Of a DNA stretch of 64,000 nucleotides, positions 35,063-46,534 are shown piece by piece (the stretch's first letter is position 1; every line of letters begins with the position of its first letter). Made by a program: the position numbers and the translations under genes. Under the pieces are notes generated by a model, which worked only from the letters and a program-made list of their open reading frames with translations, did no database searches and was not told where the DNA came from. The stretch is from Cheiracanthium punctorium (Eukaryota; Arthropoda; Arachnida; Araneae; Cheiracanthiidae), in NCBI GenBank assembly GCA_038373885.1, contig JAWZYV010002511.1:186001-250000 (forward strand). The letters run 5' to 3'.

Positions 35063-35244
35063 TTATTTTTCATAGTATTTCCAAAACTGTGCCATATTTA
35101 TTTTTGCATCGGTAGCTTCTTTGTTCCATTTTTGTAGCTTTTGATCAGGTGTATTTATATTTTGAATCTTTATTATGTAAGGTCTGAATTTCACTGTTCT
35201 TCGAGGGTCCCCTATCGATGTATCGTTTTCCACATTTTCATCCC
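35063..35244 (-). CDS. Possible terminal exon of an unknown gene
   Basis: On the minus strand, a polypyrimidine-rich TTGTTTGTTCAG is followed by an open frame GATGAAAATGTGG... of about 60 codons ending in TAA. It encodes a charged, low-bias peptide (DENVENDTSIGDPRRTVKF, then IIKIQNINTPDQKLQ and FWKYYEK). Its composition is unlike the Phe/Ile/Leu-rich chance frames around it. Just upstream another frame reads KCVERNLCMHKDGKQYDEIV, so the alternative is one older coding region broken by a frameshift. I do not recognise the protein. No upstream exon or promoter is identified. Confidence 0.3.
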
Positions 35245-35450
35245 TGAACAAACAATTTCATCATATTGTTTCCCGTCTTTATGCATACACAGATTTCTTT
35301 CGACGCATTTTTTAGAGTTGGAATTTGTTTTAGATGATTTTTACTTATTTAAAAGTGCAGTACGTTTCATATAGTCTAGAAAAAACATACATAAGTATAC
35401 TTAGAAAATTTCAGTGTTTTGCTACTTTTATTGTCTTGAGTGATATTAAC

Positions 35451-35618
35451 TAGGGATGGACGCGAGACGAAAAATTGGTGTCTCGCAAAACAGCCTAAAA
35501 GCTTGTCTCGTCTCGCAAAAATCCCTATATCATAATGTTAAAAATGTTTGTCTCGTCTCGCAAAAAAGCTGTAAATCTCTGTCTCGTCTCGCAAAAAGTC
35601 GTCTCGCGTCCATCCCTA
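35451..35618. mobile_element. hAT-type MITE, TAGGGATGGACGCGAGACGA ends
   Basis: Perfect 20-bp inverted termini TAGGGATGGACGCGAGACGA and a perfect 8-bp TSD ATATTAAC (35443-35450, 35619-35626). The 168-bp body is a run of TCTCGTCTCGCAAAA-like units. The frame at 35456-35710 reads these repeats (QKSLYHNVKN, LVSQKSC) and is not a gene. Confidence 0.93.
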
Positions 35619-35626
35619 ATATTAAC

Positions 35627-37115
35627 TTTATCAACGCTAGGCAAGCAATTTTTAATCTGCTTCAGAGTAATTCGGTGAAGAATGCGCAACTTTTTAAATT
35701 TTTACTTTAATATCCACAGGACTTGCTTAAAGGAAAAAGATAACTGTTGCCATAAAATTTAAACTATACATTTCAAAAATTGTTTTTTATGGAATTTAGT
35801 TAATAATTTGTGGAATTTAAGTAAAATTAAAAAATAATGATTATCCTATAGATCAACATTGAAGATAGAGATTATGAAGGATCCAAACTTTTTTTTTCAT
35901 TTTTTCGAGGTTTTCATTTAGTGAGCTGTGTAAGAAGTACTACTTAAAATTTAAAAGACATTTAGATATTTGTATGTGCTTTTTTTTAAGTTATTAAAGT
36001 TACGTTTCTGAACCGCGTCATAGGCGATGCACATTGTGTTAGCCACAAATACAACTTGTCTTTTACAACATTTTTAAGCTTAATATGATACAGTATTTAA
36101 CACTCAACATATCAATAGGATGGTAAAGAGAAAGAATTTCCGCTAATCGTCCACTTGCAGTTAATGCATCTTTGCCAACAGTTTTCAAGACTTTTCAGGA
36201 GCATATAGAATTTCAGGAGTTTTTAGACTTCTTCAGGCACTGTAACTTTAAAATCACAAAGTATATGATATGCGCAAATTTGTGCTCGCAAAGATGAAAG
36301 ATTATGCTATTGCTTTCTCACTTTACTTGCACACTTGAGCCTAAAAATATGCTGCTTTGTTAGATAATTTAATCAACCACTGAATCCCGGTTTTACCTTT
36401 AACTCTCAATTTAACCTGTTGCTCTCATCTCTGAAAAGATGAATCCCCTTCTATGGTCAGTGTTTCTTCTCACCTTGGTTCTTTGAATCCTCCGATGAGC
36501 CCCAGCGTTACGCTTGCGCAGTTGCTATGTTGAGATAGAACATACAAAGACAGACTTAACACGGTCTCAAGAGAGGTTTCTTCTCCATTGCGTCTTTTCG
36601 ATAATGAGAGCGAACCAAGTAAGCCTGTGCTCAAAATTAAAAATGAATACAAAGAAAAATAATGACCCTCATAAAACACTTTTCCACACTTACCGCCATC
36701 CTCTCCTCTTGATATTTTTCTGAATCTGCCACTACTTCAGCTTAAAAATTTTCAACTGTCTTAAAATAATAATAAACCCCCCAAAAAACATTGATTTGCG
36801 CGGACTTTGCGGAGCTGACTATGATTCTCCTAAAAACTCCTCACGATCCAGTAGATATATTCTCCCCAAGTTGTAAGCTTGCTATCGTTTGTTAGGTTAC
36901 TACTTTTCTTATTCAGTTAATAGTTTTCGACTGCCCTAGCAACTTTTTAAAACTGCTTTTAACTCGTTCATACAATCATAGGAAACCCTTGGCGCTCCTC
37001 CTCAAAACGGGGCAGAATTAACGACTTAATTTTGCCACCAACTCGGAGTTAAGTGACCCCCCAGGTTATTTGACAGCTATGGCTAATACAGTATTATCCA
37101 ATTCTGAGTGCGCAT
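35627..37115. other. No gene recognised
   Basis: AT-rich DNA. Frames at 36470-36723 overlap on both strands and show no domain. Confidence 0.5.
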
Positions 37116-38353
37116 CGAACATCCTCTAGATAAAGCCTTACAAGTGAAGTTTTGGCGTCATCACTACAGCTTACACGAAGTTATCACAATTTTATTTTCA
37201 TAAAGTATATCTATTTTAAATTTGTGGTGAATTTTCTCACTCATAAAACTCTTAAATGATTTAAGAAATGGTCGATATGGTATTTTGAGAAGATGATTCT
37301 AGCGCTTGGCGCAATTTAATGAGAGCGTATTTTTAATTTAATATGAATTTGCAAGAAACCCACTGTATCACGATTCTCTATCATCGTTGAGTGATGCTAA
37401 AATAATTTTTTATTGTCATTTTTATCATCTGCTACTTGGATTATGAATACACCTGAATAAATTTTTGAAACTTTCATTCGGCTCGAATTTCGCATTTTTC
37501 TGCTCTGCTTTTTCACATCTATTTCTAATATATTAATTCCAGAAAAAGAATGTTAGAAATATCAATTTAATTTTGTTTAACCACACTCATGAATAATAAT
37601 ATACCTTCCAACTTAATGGAATAAGGAACGAAAATAGGGAAGATCCATGGAATATAATACGCTTTTAATATACAGCACTTTAGTGCGTATTTAAAATCTG
37701 AAAGTGTTCAGATTTTCTTTTTTTTTTTTTCCTTTCCGTTTTTTGATAAAGCCTTTATATCCAGAAGCTCTTCAGAATTAATATAGGACGAAAATAATTT
37801 GTACCTTTTTGTAGGTTTTTATCATTTAACCATTTTATTTTTGTAACCAGGGGCGCCCCGACATGGTAAGCATCGCATCTGGGCGCCGGCTTCGAAGAGG
37901 CGTCATTTCGAACTCAAAAACTAAGTAGAGCATAAAAAGGTGCGTCTTTTTTAAGTTAGCAGGGGGCGCCACTCACCCTAGGACCGCTCCTGTTTGTAAC
38001 CATCTTAATTTTTAAAATTCTATTCAGAATCAGAGATTTCGTCAGTGGAAGAACAAGTCAGTGAGGAAGTCAGTGAGAAACAGGATTTTTTCCGAACAAG
38101 ACTTATTAAGATAGCGAACCAACTGGTCGCCGTAGGCGGCTAGTTGTCTAATAAGATACAGAAGTCAATCACAATGAATTATTTTGTATCAAAAAGGTAT
38201 TTCAATTTTTATCTTTAATTTTAGCTATTGTCTAATATTTGAAGCATCCAACAGAAATTTTCAATAATTTTAGTTTTTGAAGATACAGCTGTGATGACTT
38301 CATTTAAGAAGATCTAATGATGACGTCAAAGCTTCAGTTATTACAAGGCATTG
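37116..38353 (+). mobile_element. Family C copy (C-11), broken by ~870 bp
   Basis: Left family C sequence runs from CATCCTCTAGATAAAGCC to ~37270. The right half, starting AATAAGATACAGAAGTCAATC, resumes near 38150 and fades at ~38353 without a proper terminus. The intervening DNA contains the hAT MITE at 37848-37992. Its own boundaries are not clear. Confidence 0.7.
37848..37992. mobile_element. hAT-type MITE (145 bp), CAGGGGCGCC end
   Basis: Short termini CAGGGGCG and, reverse-complemented, CAGGAGCG are flanked by a perfect 8-bp TSD, TTTGTAAC (37840-37847, 37993-38000). The 8-bp duplication and CAGGG start are typical of hAT. The body is GC-rich relative to the flanks. Confidence 0.88.
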
Positions 38354-38499
38354 GTTTGTCCCACGCAGGAGTTTGTGTCAAAATAGTCTTCGCTTAATTT
38401 ACATTAGCTCTTCATTCATTGGGGGAACAGAAGGTTCCTCATTGTTGTTTTCCTCGGTTTAGCTGATGAAGTATTTGTAACTGGGCCGCTGTAACACAG

Positions 38500-38745
38500 T
38501 TTGTTGAGTTATACTTTTTCAGTTTGCAAACTGCCCATTTTTGCTGCGACCACGATGCTACGCAGAACACTTAGAGTCATGTCCTGAGCATGCTCTTGCG
38601 CTGGTGTGCGCAAGTGGTGGAATTTAGGTAGTTGGCATTCAAATAGATAGTGGTCAGCCGCTCCTGCTACACAACAGGTGCAGAGATCATCTTTGAGTAG
38701 GTTAAACCTGCCGAGATAGGCGTGGGATACCCCGTACAAATTTGT
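38500..38745 (-). pseudogene. LINE reverse-transcriptase ORF, 3' tail
   Basis: The minus strand reads SHAYLGRFNLLKDDLCTCC followed by ADHYLFECQLPKFHHLR and ends at a stop near 38509. This G.F...D.LC.CC.....DHYLFEC arrangement is the Cys/His-containing C-terminal region of insect-type non-LTR retrotransposon ORF2 (Jockey/R1/I group). Only ~75 codons are kept. The family A insertion at 38751 cuts the upstream side, and no reverse-transcriptase core is seen beyond it. A 5'-truncated remnant is the likely origin. Confidence 0.65.
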
Positions 38746-38750
38746 TTGAC

Positions 38751-38931
38751 CATAGGTGCCAAGTACTACGGAATATAATTAACCACTTTTTGTGAACCTT
38801 AAATATTCTGTGTAAAATACGGTAAAATTTCTGATAAAAGGCGTGGCCTGGTTACAAGTTTGGAAAATTATTCAAAAATTTACTGTTTACAAAAAGTGGT
38901 TAATTATATTCCGTAATACTTGGCACCTATG
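38751..38931. mobile_element. Family A MITE (A-8), CATAGGTGCC subfamily
   Basis: Termini CATAGGTGCCAAGTACTACG and the inverse ending GGCACCTATG, 181 bp, perfect 7-bp TSD GTTTGAC (38744-38750, 38932-38938). It sits at the upstream edge of the LINE relic. The interior is the reverse complement of A-7. Confidence 0.93.
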
Positions 38932-39070
38932 GTTTGACAAATGTTTTTTGCGACTGGAAAAACTATGAATACTTTTTATCCAATATAATCGAATTAATGG
39001 CGCACCCTCTGTTTAGAAACAATTTTTCTCCCCAATTCCGGGTAGTGACCGTTTTGACATTGGTCACATC

Positions 39071-39313
39071 CAGTAGTACCTCCTGACATTGCTAGTCCGA
39101 TTTTCACAAAATAAAACTATCTAACATTTCTGCTGAATTTACTCACTCAGAACAACATTTTAATGATTTGAGATAGATAAATTAATTTCATGACAAATGA
39201 GTTTTTAACCTTAACTAATTAGATAATATGATAAGGAAACAGACCTTATGCGGTAGGTCTAGAGATGACGTTTAAGTTTTAGTTGTTAGGCTCTCTAAAT
39301 GTAGGAGGTGCTG
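39071..39313 (+). mobile_element. Family C copy (C-20), internally deleted
   Basis: It begins GTAGTACCTCCTGACATTG, keeps ACAAATGAGTTTTTAACC, then jumps to the right arm and ends ATGTAGGAGGTGCTG. Only ~243 bp remain, with most of the right half missing. Confidence 0.75.
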
Positions 39314-39483
39314 CAACTAGGCTGGCAGCACTGGTCACTTTATTATGAGACACATAACAGTTGGACCGGCGTTCCATCCTAAGAAGGAACGAGCCAGAGC
39401 CGACTTAAGGCGTGTGCAACGTGTGCGGTCGCACACATGCGATTTCGAGGGGGGTGTCGAAATTTGAAAATCTGTAAAAAATA

Positions 39484-39510
39484 ATGTGGTAATTACATTA
39501 ATTACCACAT
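39484..39510. repeat. Perfect hairpin
   Basis: ATGTGGTAATT and its exact inverse AATTACCACAT around a 5-base loop, in AT-rich DNA just before a T-run. Confidence 0.75.
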
Positions 39511-39549
39511 CTTACAATTTTTTTTTTTTGCATTTTTATGAAATTTTGA

Positions 39550-39840
39550 ATGGAAATTAGCCATTTAAATATGTCGATAACATTTGTTCAACAAATAAAA
39601 TCTAAAGACTTTTCTCCTTACACACAAATTCGGTACAGTAGGCCTATCGATATATCTATACCCATTTTCATTGAAAGCGGCACCAAAATTCATTCTTCCG
39701 CACGTATCATTGTGCTCTTAGGCCAGTACTGGAACGAACGAAAAGACACGTAAGCCTACGCCGAGAATCGAGCCCAGACCCGTGGTGGTAGACTAGTCAC
39801 TACACAGGTGGTTTTCTAGTCACTACACAGCCCAGGAGAC
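39550..39840 (-). mobile_element. tRNA-derived SINE-like sequence
   Basis: On the minus strand the block from ~39840 reads GTGTAGTGACTAGTCTACC (A-box-like), then GGGCTCGATTCTC (B-box-like) about 35 bases on. It continues into non-tRNA sequence. This is the layout of the RNA polymerase III promoter of a tRNA-derived SINE. The GTGTAGTGACTAG block is duplicated. The 3' end and any poly-A or simple-repeat tail are not defined. Confidence 0.4.
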
Positions 39841-40489
39841 TTATTGAGAGTTATGTAAAGAAAAAAAAAAAAAACGTTGAAAGAATTGCGAAAAATCTTT
39901 TTCAAACCTCCACTCTCTCAAAGTAGTACTCCTCGGTCTGATACCAGTTATCTACTACGTCAAACAATGTGTTTTTATAGATAAAAAATCGCCTTGGAAT
40001 TTTAAAAAGAGAAAACAATATACTCAAGCAGTTTTGTTTTTTCTTGTTTGATGTTTAGTTTTGCTCTTTTTTTACTCAATAGAAATGCAATCGAACATTC
40101 AACTAACGGTTGAGCTTGTGATACAAGAAATATCATGTTTGTTCTTGCTGACTGGAGCGTAAATACCGGTTAGGATCGCTTAGAATGTCCCCCACGGAGG
40201 GCAATCCCCACTTTGGCCTAGATCTCTCGCGTAGTGGTCGTAATCCCATAATATTGCTGATGGACTTAAATAAAATATTGATTATCGCACCTCCATTTTT
40301 TTCACCTTTACTGAAGCTATATTGCATTTATTATTCATATTTATTCCCGACGATGCAATGAAAACAAGGGTTAATTTCTACAATAACAATGATCAGCATT
40401 TTCTGTGTGGCCAAAGAATACTAAATGTTTTTCTGGACTAAATTTCTCTGCTTTGCCTCTTTATCTCTCCCCCTCTCACATACACAGTA

Positions 40490-40745
40490 TTTTACACTTC
40501 ACTGGTTTCAGGAAACAGGAAGGCTGGAGGATTGTGTAAGACCCGGAAGATCAATTTATTTTACGGCGTGTTGCAGCCCAAATTTGAGCGTTAGTGTCCG
40601 AATCAGTTGCAAGGAACAGCACTACTCGTGAACCAGCCATACTCTTGGGTCTACCACCGTCCTCGATACTTACAACTTTTCCATGGATTCCTTATTATAT
40701 GCCCTATCTTCCCATAAGTTTTGTACCAATAATTATGGGGCACCC
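40490..40745 (+). pseudogene. Tc1/mariner-like transposase HTH relic
   Basis: The frame to 40631 reads HWFQETGRLEDCVRPGRS, close to the F.ETG..ED..R.GRP linker between the two helix-turn-helix motifs of Tc1/mariner-type transposases. In another frame SVSESVARNSTTREPAILLG resembles the second helix region. Frameshift and stop between them, with no catalytic domain after. No terminal repeats paired. Confidence 0.4.
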
Positions 40746-40752
40746 TGTTTAG

Positions 40753-40918
40753 TCTCCAGCGTCTACGGAATATAATTAATCACTTTTCGTTAACAGTCAT
40801 TTTTGGTGTCGAATATTGCAAATTACTTCGTTCAGCGTTTGATCCTCTGAAAAAAAATTTTTAAAATAAATTGTTTACGAAAAGTGCTGAATTATATTCT
40901 GTAGGGGATGGAGACTCG
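40753..40918. mobile_element. Family A-like MITE (A-9) with divergent ends
   Basis: Ends AGTCTCCAGCGTCTACGGAA and the inverse TCTGTAGGGGATGGAGACT share the family A TCTACGGAATATAATTAA...CACTTTTCGTTAACAG block, but the outer 10 bases differ from CATAGCTGCC. TSD unclear. Confidence 0.65.
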
Positions 40919-40947
40919 AACCTTCTCCTCACTTCCGTTGCTGAATA

Positions 40948-41179
40948 CACTGTAAAAAAAACTCCTTGAAGACATATACAATGTGTCAACCAATGACACG
41001 CTAGCACTGTTTCCATATATTTCCAAAATTTTATTCCTGTATATTACAGAAAACAATTCCATCCAAGGGAGGAGCTGACCTTTGATACACGGAAATTGTC
41101 CCACATTGAAGCAGGAATAGAGAATTTCCGTAAAATTATTAGGACTGCTTTTAGTAAATGCACGGTTATTTTTACAGTG
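40948..41179. mobile_element. Candidate MITE with CACTGTAAAAA ends
   Basis: CACTGTAAAAAAAACTCC at the left and ATTTTTACAGTG at the right are inverse termini 232 bp apart. They resemble the ACTGCAAAAA ends of the nested element at 8248-8521. The overlapping 131- and 92-residue frames (40892-41374, opposite strands) have no domain. Confidence 0.45.
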
Positions 41180-41422
41180 CATGTTATTCACCTTCAATGT
41201 GTTATCTCCTGTTTGGAGATGACAGCCCGCGAAAGAAAACCCCTTTCTTCCCGAACCGAGCCTCTCTGCCTTTCTGCACGCAAACAAGGGGGTATATCCA
41301 TCTTAGTCTCTAATCAATCTAAAATGGCCACACTCCCTAGGCCACATGACTCTTCGGGTGCAAAAAGGGTGTGATCCAAAATGTCACCGCCACAGCCTGT
41401 ATATGTCGTTAGCCACACATCT

Positions 41423-41733
41423 CGGCTGCCCAAATTTAAAACACAGTAAGGGACAAATTTTTCAAAATGGATATTTTAGCATTTTTCGTTCTAAGAAAGT
41501 CGTGTGAACATGATTAATTGATAAACCTAGTAAGTGCTTTTTCATTTTCAATTTTAAAAATTTAAAACAAAGTAACACTTTCAACAATTTAAAAACATAT
41601 TTTATTTTCTACATGTTGTCATCCTAATCTGTGACAATAATCAACGGTTAATTTGTTGTGCTAAAATACGTTTTATTGATTTTCTAGAAGATTTTGAATG
41701 TGTCACTTACTGTGTTTTGAATTTGGTTAGCCG
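41423..41733. mobile_element. TIR element L (311 bp)
   Basis: The left end CGGCTGCCCAAATTTAAAAC is followed by ACAGTAAGGGACA. The reverse-complemented right end is CGGCTAACCAAATTCAAAAC then ACAGTAAGTGACA. This gives an imperfect ~36-bp terminal repeat. No TSD or coding frame. Confidence 0.65.
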
Positions 41734-41739
41734 ACTGCT

Positions 41740-43520
41740 GTAAGTAATGATTTAGGCTTGGTCATTCTGTTCAATGTTTGCATACCTTTACATTGACTTT
41801 TCTAAGTCAGCGCCATCTATCGGTTACTTCTGAAGTCTCCCCTCTTCTCGGGGCATTTACTGGGACAAATTCTGATTAACCCTGCAAACCTTTTTTTATT
41901 CCGGTTTTTTCCCCAGGCTTTTGTGAATTTTTAAATTTTCTAAGAAATTTTTGTCCTCTTTGTAGAACAACTACATTTTTGCATTCAGTCAAAATGATTT
42001 GTATCCTGATAAAATTTTAACATCAAAATGAATTGGTGAAAATCGCTTAAAAAAACGTTTCCTGATAATTTTCATATTTCCAATCAGAATTCTGAAAAAA
42101 TAGGCCATTTCACTTCTTTAAAGATGCTTAAATGGAATGGATTATTTTTTGCATTTTTCTTATTTTAAAAATCAAAAATTCCTATGTAAGGTTTCTCAGT
42201 AATCCGAACTTACCTGTGCAAGAGAATGTTTGGATTACAGAGGATGTATCTACTACAGAAAGGGTTTACAATAGAGCATTTTCAGAACAAATTTTTTATT
42301 ATTTCTGGTCCCACAAAACATTACACTTGAAATATAATCACTTAAATGTCAAAGCCAAAACTTCAATTAATTTGAAGCTCTGAAAATAAAATAAAATTGG
42401 AATTTTTAGCGACTTTTTTAATTTTTCAAATTTGAATGAGTAATCGACACCTCTCGAACCGCAGTTTTATAGAATACACATAAATTAATAACAATGCTGG
42501 CCAAAGAGTCATTTACTTAAAGCCTCAATATGCGTATTTTCATTATCTTCGCGGTTTAGTTATTCCACAGTTAATATTAAAATAACGAAGTTTAATCTTG
42601 TGGTTAAACAATATTTCCTTTGATAGTTTATTGTTACAAAATAGAGTATATTTCTCAGTTGTGATCAAATGATGATTTAATGTTCTCTCGACCAAATGAT
42701 GATTTAATAATGAGCAAATGCACCAAACACCTTTTGGAACATTTCACCCCTAACTTGAACATAACATAATGGATGATGCAATCTAGTTGATTCTATCAAC
42801 TAATTAAATTCTCTTCTCAAACACCGTGATTACCTGCTTCTAAAGCTTCTTCACTGCGTTCCAATGAGCCCATGTGAAATGTTTCTTATCGACCGCTTAT
42901 TGATTAAATTAAAATGTGATTTACTTAGCACTTTTAGGACATTAAGCTCGTTGAAGCCGAAATTTTCAGCACGCTGTCTACCATAAAAATGTGCAGCAGA
43001 GGAAATTAGCCGAACAATGTTTAGTCTAAGAATTTGCCTCGTAAATGTCGGTTATGTGCGTAATATTTCCCTTAAACAAATTTATCTTGTTTCCTAGACC
43101 AGATACAAGAATCCTATCAGACCAAGTCTGAAATATATCATAAAGAAACATAGTAATCTAATATAAACTCTGGTGATACATTAAATGAAAGCCATTTTTG
43201 AAGATATCGTTGTTACTAATTGAGATTCATATGAAATAAAATATTCTATTTTGGTATACAAGACATCTTGTAGCATTAAAGGAATTAAAATAAATTCGTT
43301 AAGTATATACTTCTTGCTGCGTACCTGAGATTTATAACTTATCATCAATCAACAATCAATAGAATATAAAAGAATAACGATAGTAACAATCGCTAGCGAT
43401 TATTAGCATCGCATGCAAAACAGTTACGATTTAAAATCATATAGAATCGACAATCAAACTTCTTATTCACAAAATTTTCACATAGGTAAAGCACGATTTT
43501 GTTATCAAATAATAGTCGGA
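41740..43520. other. No gene recognised
   Basis: AT-rich DNA. The 83-residue frame at 42132-42383 carries no known motif. Confidence 0.5.
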
Positions 43521-43523
43521 AAA

Positions 43524-43942
43524 TAGATATAGAAAGCCTCACAACTCTTACTTCACAAAGCTTTGACGTCGTCATAAGGACTGTACTTAAAAGTTTTATT
43601 TAAAAATCTATTAAAAATGTCTGGTGATTTTACCCCTGTATAGCACTATTTTTATAATGTGAGATAAAAAATATAATTTTACAACAAATGGCAGTTTTTA
43701 ACCATATCTAATGAAATAGTATGATAAAGAAATACATCAAAATGAATAACTTTGTATGAGAAAGGTATTTTAATTTAAGATATTTTCTGATATTTGTAGC
43801 ATTGTATTTTGTAGCGTATTTAGCAGCGTATTTTGTAAATAGTTTTATTTTGTAAAAATAAAACTTTTAACTCAGTTATAATGAAGACGACAAAGCTTGG
43901 TGACGTAAGAGTTGTAAGGCTCTCTATATATAGAAGGCGTTG
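43524..43942 (+). mobile_element. Family C MITE (C-12)
   Basis: Family sequence from AGATATAGAAAGCCTCACAAC, lacking the outermost CAACACCTCC, to ATATAGAAGGCGTTG. Copy C-13 has inserted at its very right end. Confidence 0.82.
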
Positions 43943-43945
43943 TGT

Positions 43946-44376
43946 CAACACCTCCTAGATGAAGAAAGCCTAACAACTCCTACGTCACCAAGCTTTGACG
44001 TCATCGTTTGGCCTACACTTAAAAGTTTTATTTTCACAAAATAAAAGTATACAAAGTTTCTGGTGAATTTACTCATGAATAATAATGTTTTAATAATTTG
44101 AGATAAAAAATATAGTTTTATGAAAAATGGCAGTTTTTACATATGACTAATTAGATAAAATGATAAGGAAATAGACCGGAATGAATAATTTTGTATGAGA
44201 AAGGTATTTTAATTTTAATCTTTTACTTAAGATATTTTCTAATATTTGTAGCATCCACCAGAAATTTTAAATAGTTTTACTTTGTGAAAGTAAAACTGTG
44301 ATGACGTCATCACTTTAAGGCCTAATGATGACGTTAAAGTTCCAGTTGTTAGGCTTTCTATGTATAGGAGGTGTTG
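43946..44376 (+). mobile_element. Family C MITE (C-13)
   Basis: 431 bp between CAACACCTCCTAGAT and ATAGGAGGTGTTG, with a perfect 7-bp TSD GTTGTGT (43939-43945, 44377-44383). Arms retain several perfect TGACGTCA sites. One of the best-preserved copies, inserted at the junction of C-12 and C-14. Confidence 0.95.
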
Positions 44377-44380
44377 GTTG

Positions 44381-44768
44381 TGTACATGGCCTAACAACTA
44401 AGTCAGCAAAGACATCACAGTTTTATTTTCACGGAGCAAAATTATTTTAAATTTGCGGTGAATTTTCTCACGCATCAAATATTTTTCTGTCGTAAAGTTA
44501 AGATAGAAAAATTAACTTTACGACAAATTGCAATTTTTAACCATTACTAATTATATAATACAGAAATATATCATAATGAATTATTTTGTATCAGAAAGGT
44601 TTTTTAATTTTTATCTTTAGCTTAAGATGTTTTCTAATAGTTGTAGCATTGCCAGAAATTTTAAATAGTTTTAGTTTTTGAAAAGAAAACTGTGATGCGT
44701 TCCTTACGAAGCTCTAGTGATGACGTCAAAGCCACAGCTGTTGGGCTTTCTGTATCTGGAAGCTCTTG
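44381..44768 (+). mobile_element. Family C copy (C-14), left end missing
   Basis: It starts TGTACATGGCCTAACAACTA, lacking the terminal CAACACCTCC, and ends CTGTATCTGGAAGCTCTTG. Remove C-13 and it directly abuts C-12 in the same orientation, a tandem pair. Confidence 0.8.
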
Positions 44769-44874
44769 ACACAGGCCCTCGGTGTACGACCGTTCCGTCA
44801 GCCAATCATTCAGCCTTTAAGAATAATTATATTAGCACTTTATGATAATAATCATTTTGGTCTTAGCGTTTTGC

Positions 44875-45298
44875 CAACACCTCCTAGATATAGAAAGCCT
44901 AACAACTGCTACGTCACCAAGCTTTGACGTCACCCTTTGGCCTACATTTAAAAGTTTGATTGTGACAAAATAAAGCTATTAAAAATGTATGGTGAATTTA
45001 GCCATGATTGGCAATATTTTAATAATTTGAGATAAAAAATATAATTTTACGACAAATGGCAGTTTTTAACCATAACTAATTAGATAATGTCATAAGGAAA
45101 TAGATTATACTGAATAATTTTGTATGAGAAAGATATTTTAATTTTTAATATAAGATATTTTCTAATATTTGTAGTATTTACCAGAAATTTTTAATAGTTT
45201 TATTTTGTGAAAATAAAACTTTCAAATATAGACCGAATGATGACGTCAAAGGTTGGTGACCTAAGAGTTGTAAGGCTTTCTATATGTAGGAGGCGTTG
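44875..45298 (+). mobile_element. Family C MITE (C-15)
   Basis: 424 bp between CAACACCTCCTAGATA and TATGTAGGAGGCGTTG, with a perfect 7-bp TSD GTTTTGC (44868-44874, 45299-45305). Confidence 0.95.
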
Positions 45299-45610
45299 GT
45301 TTTGCACGAGTTAACATAAGACAATAGTTACAATGAAAACCTGTAAATCTCAAAACAACTCTTGCTAGTGAACAGGCTTAAAAGATCACAAAGTAAGCCC
45401 TCCAATGCAAGGAAAAGTGAAATTGCATGAAATATGCAAATTTTGTCCAATTGACCACGACTTACGTCGTCAGTTATGTCTACTGTTTCAATTCATATTG
45501 ACTGACACCCATTTTTAAAATTTCAGTAAGTCACTAAACAGCTTTAAGGAACTATTCTTAGATAGAGACGAAAAAGTGCCTCATCGCAATTACAATACTG
45601 CGACATATAG

Positions 45611-45871
45611 CAGAGCTCCCAACTGCTCCGAAATATATTTAACCATATTTTTTTAACAGAAATTTTTGGCTTAAACTAAGTAAAATTTCTAAAGTAAGCC
45701 ACAACATTCGGGAAGCATAATTAACAACTTATTGAAATCAGTAGTGCAGGATTTAGAGCATGTCAAAGCCCCGGCCGATGGCTGAACGTCATCATTACTT
45801 TCAAGTAAGAGTTTAAAAATATACTGTTAAAAAATGTGGTTTATTATATTCCGTAAAAGTTAGCAGCCGTG
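45611..45871. mobile_element. Family A MITE (A-10), enlarged
   Basis: Left end CAGAGCTCCCAACTGCTCCG, right end TATATTCCGTAAAAGTTAGC then AGCCGTG. At ~260 bp it is longer than the ~180-bp norm, so it may hold an insertion. A further right-end fragment (GGTTAGTTATATTCTTGGAA) follows at ~45927-45965. Confidence 0.7.
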
Positions 45872-45969
45872 AGTTAAGCGTAGGGGGTTTGCTTCCATTT
45901 CAATATATTTAAGAAAACTCTCTCTTTACAAAAAAAGGTTAGTTATATTCTTGGAACAGTTGGGAATTC

Positions 45970-46366
45970 TTCATGTAAAAATAAGAAATACAAGGAAATC
46001 TACCATAAATCAAAGTAATCCAATGATATTTAAAATAACAAGTAGCTTATCAAAAAAATTAGTTTCACAAATTTCTTTTCCATGTGAAGAACATTGCAGA
46101 CTCAGCATTCTGAAGCGTGTTTTGAAACAGACACTATTATTTTCTAATCTATGTATACTAGCATGCGTCATTTCTTCTTGCACTGAAGGATACTATGTTA
46201 ATAGTGCACTGAAAACACTTGCGTTATTTCTACTTGCACTTTGTTTAGCAGTTACTTCAACACAAAATGCTACAGTATGCGCTACAAAGACAACTACACA
46301 CAATGTGGGGTGAAAATAACATTATTTTTCTCAGTGTACAGAAAAGCATCACGTCAAAATGCACAG
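45970..46366. other. No gene recognised
   Basis: The 120-residue frame at 45951-46313 is the longest here. It begins in a family A fragment and has a leucine-rich stretch (SALKTLALFLLALCLAV) resembling a membrane segment, but no homology is recognised and chance is likely. Confidence 0.4.
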
Positions 46367-46528
46367 CAGAGCTGCCAAGTCTCCGGCTTTTTCCGGGAGA
46401 TTTCCCACCACAATTTTTAGACAGTTTTATTTTATATTAAATATTTGGATTTATTTTGAGCATAAATTTCTAAGTAAAAATTAGTGGTGGGAAATCTCCC
46501 GAAAAAAGCCGGAGACTTGGCAGCTCTG
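46367..46528. mobile_element. Family B MITE (B-4), CAGAGCTGCC subfamily
   Basis: Perfect-looking termini CAGAGCTGCCAAGTCTCCGG and the exact inverse, 162 bp, 6-bp TSD GCACAG (46361-46366, 46529-46534). The body is nearly identical to B-5 and B-7. Confidence 0.93.
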
Positions 46529-46534
46529 GCACAG

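Noticed and set aside
35456..35710. 84-residue frame with repeated LVSQKS motifs
   Set aside because: It reads the TCTCGTCTCGCAAAA units of the hAT MITE and stops being repetitive at the TSD.
40892..41287. 131-residue minus-strand frame as a gene
   Set aside because: It overlaps family A-9 and the CACTGTAAAAA element and lacks any motif; an opposite-strand frame of similar length overlaps it.
45951..46313. 120-residue frame with a hydrophobic segment as a real gene
   Set aside because: It starts in a family A fragment, has no recognisable domain and no supporting context; one such frame is expected by chance in a 64-kb window.
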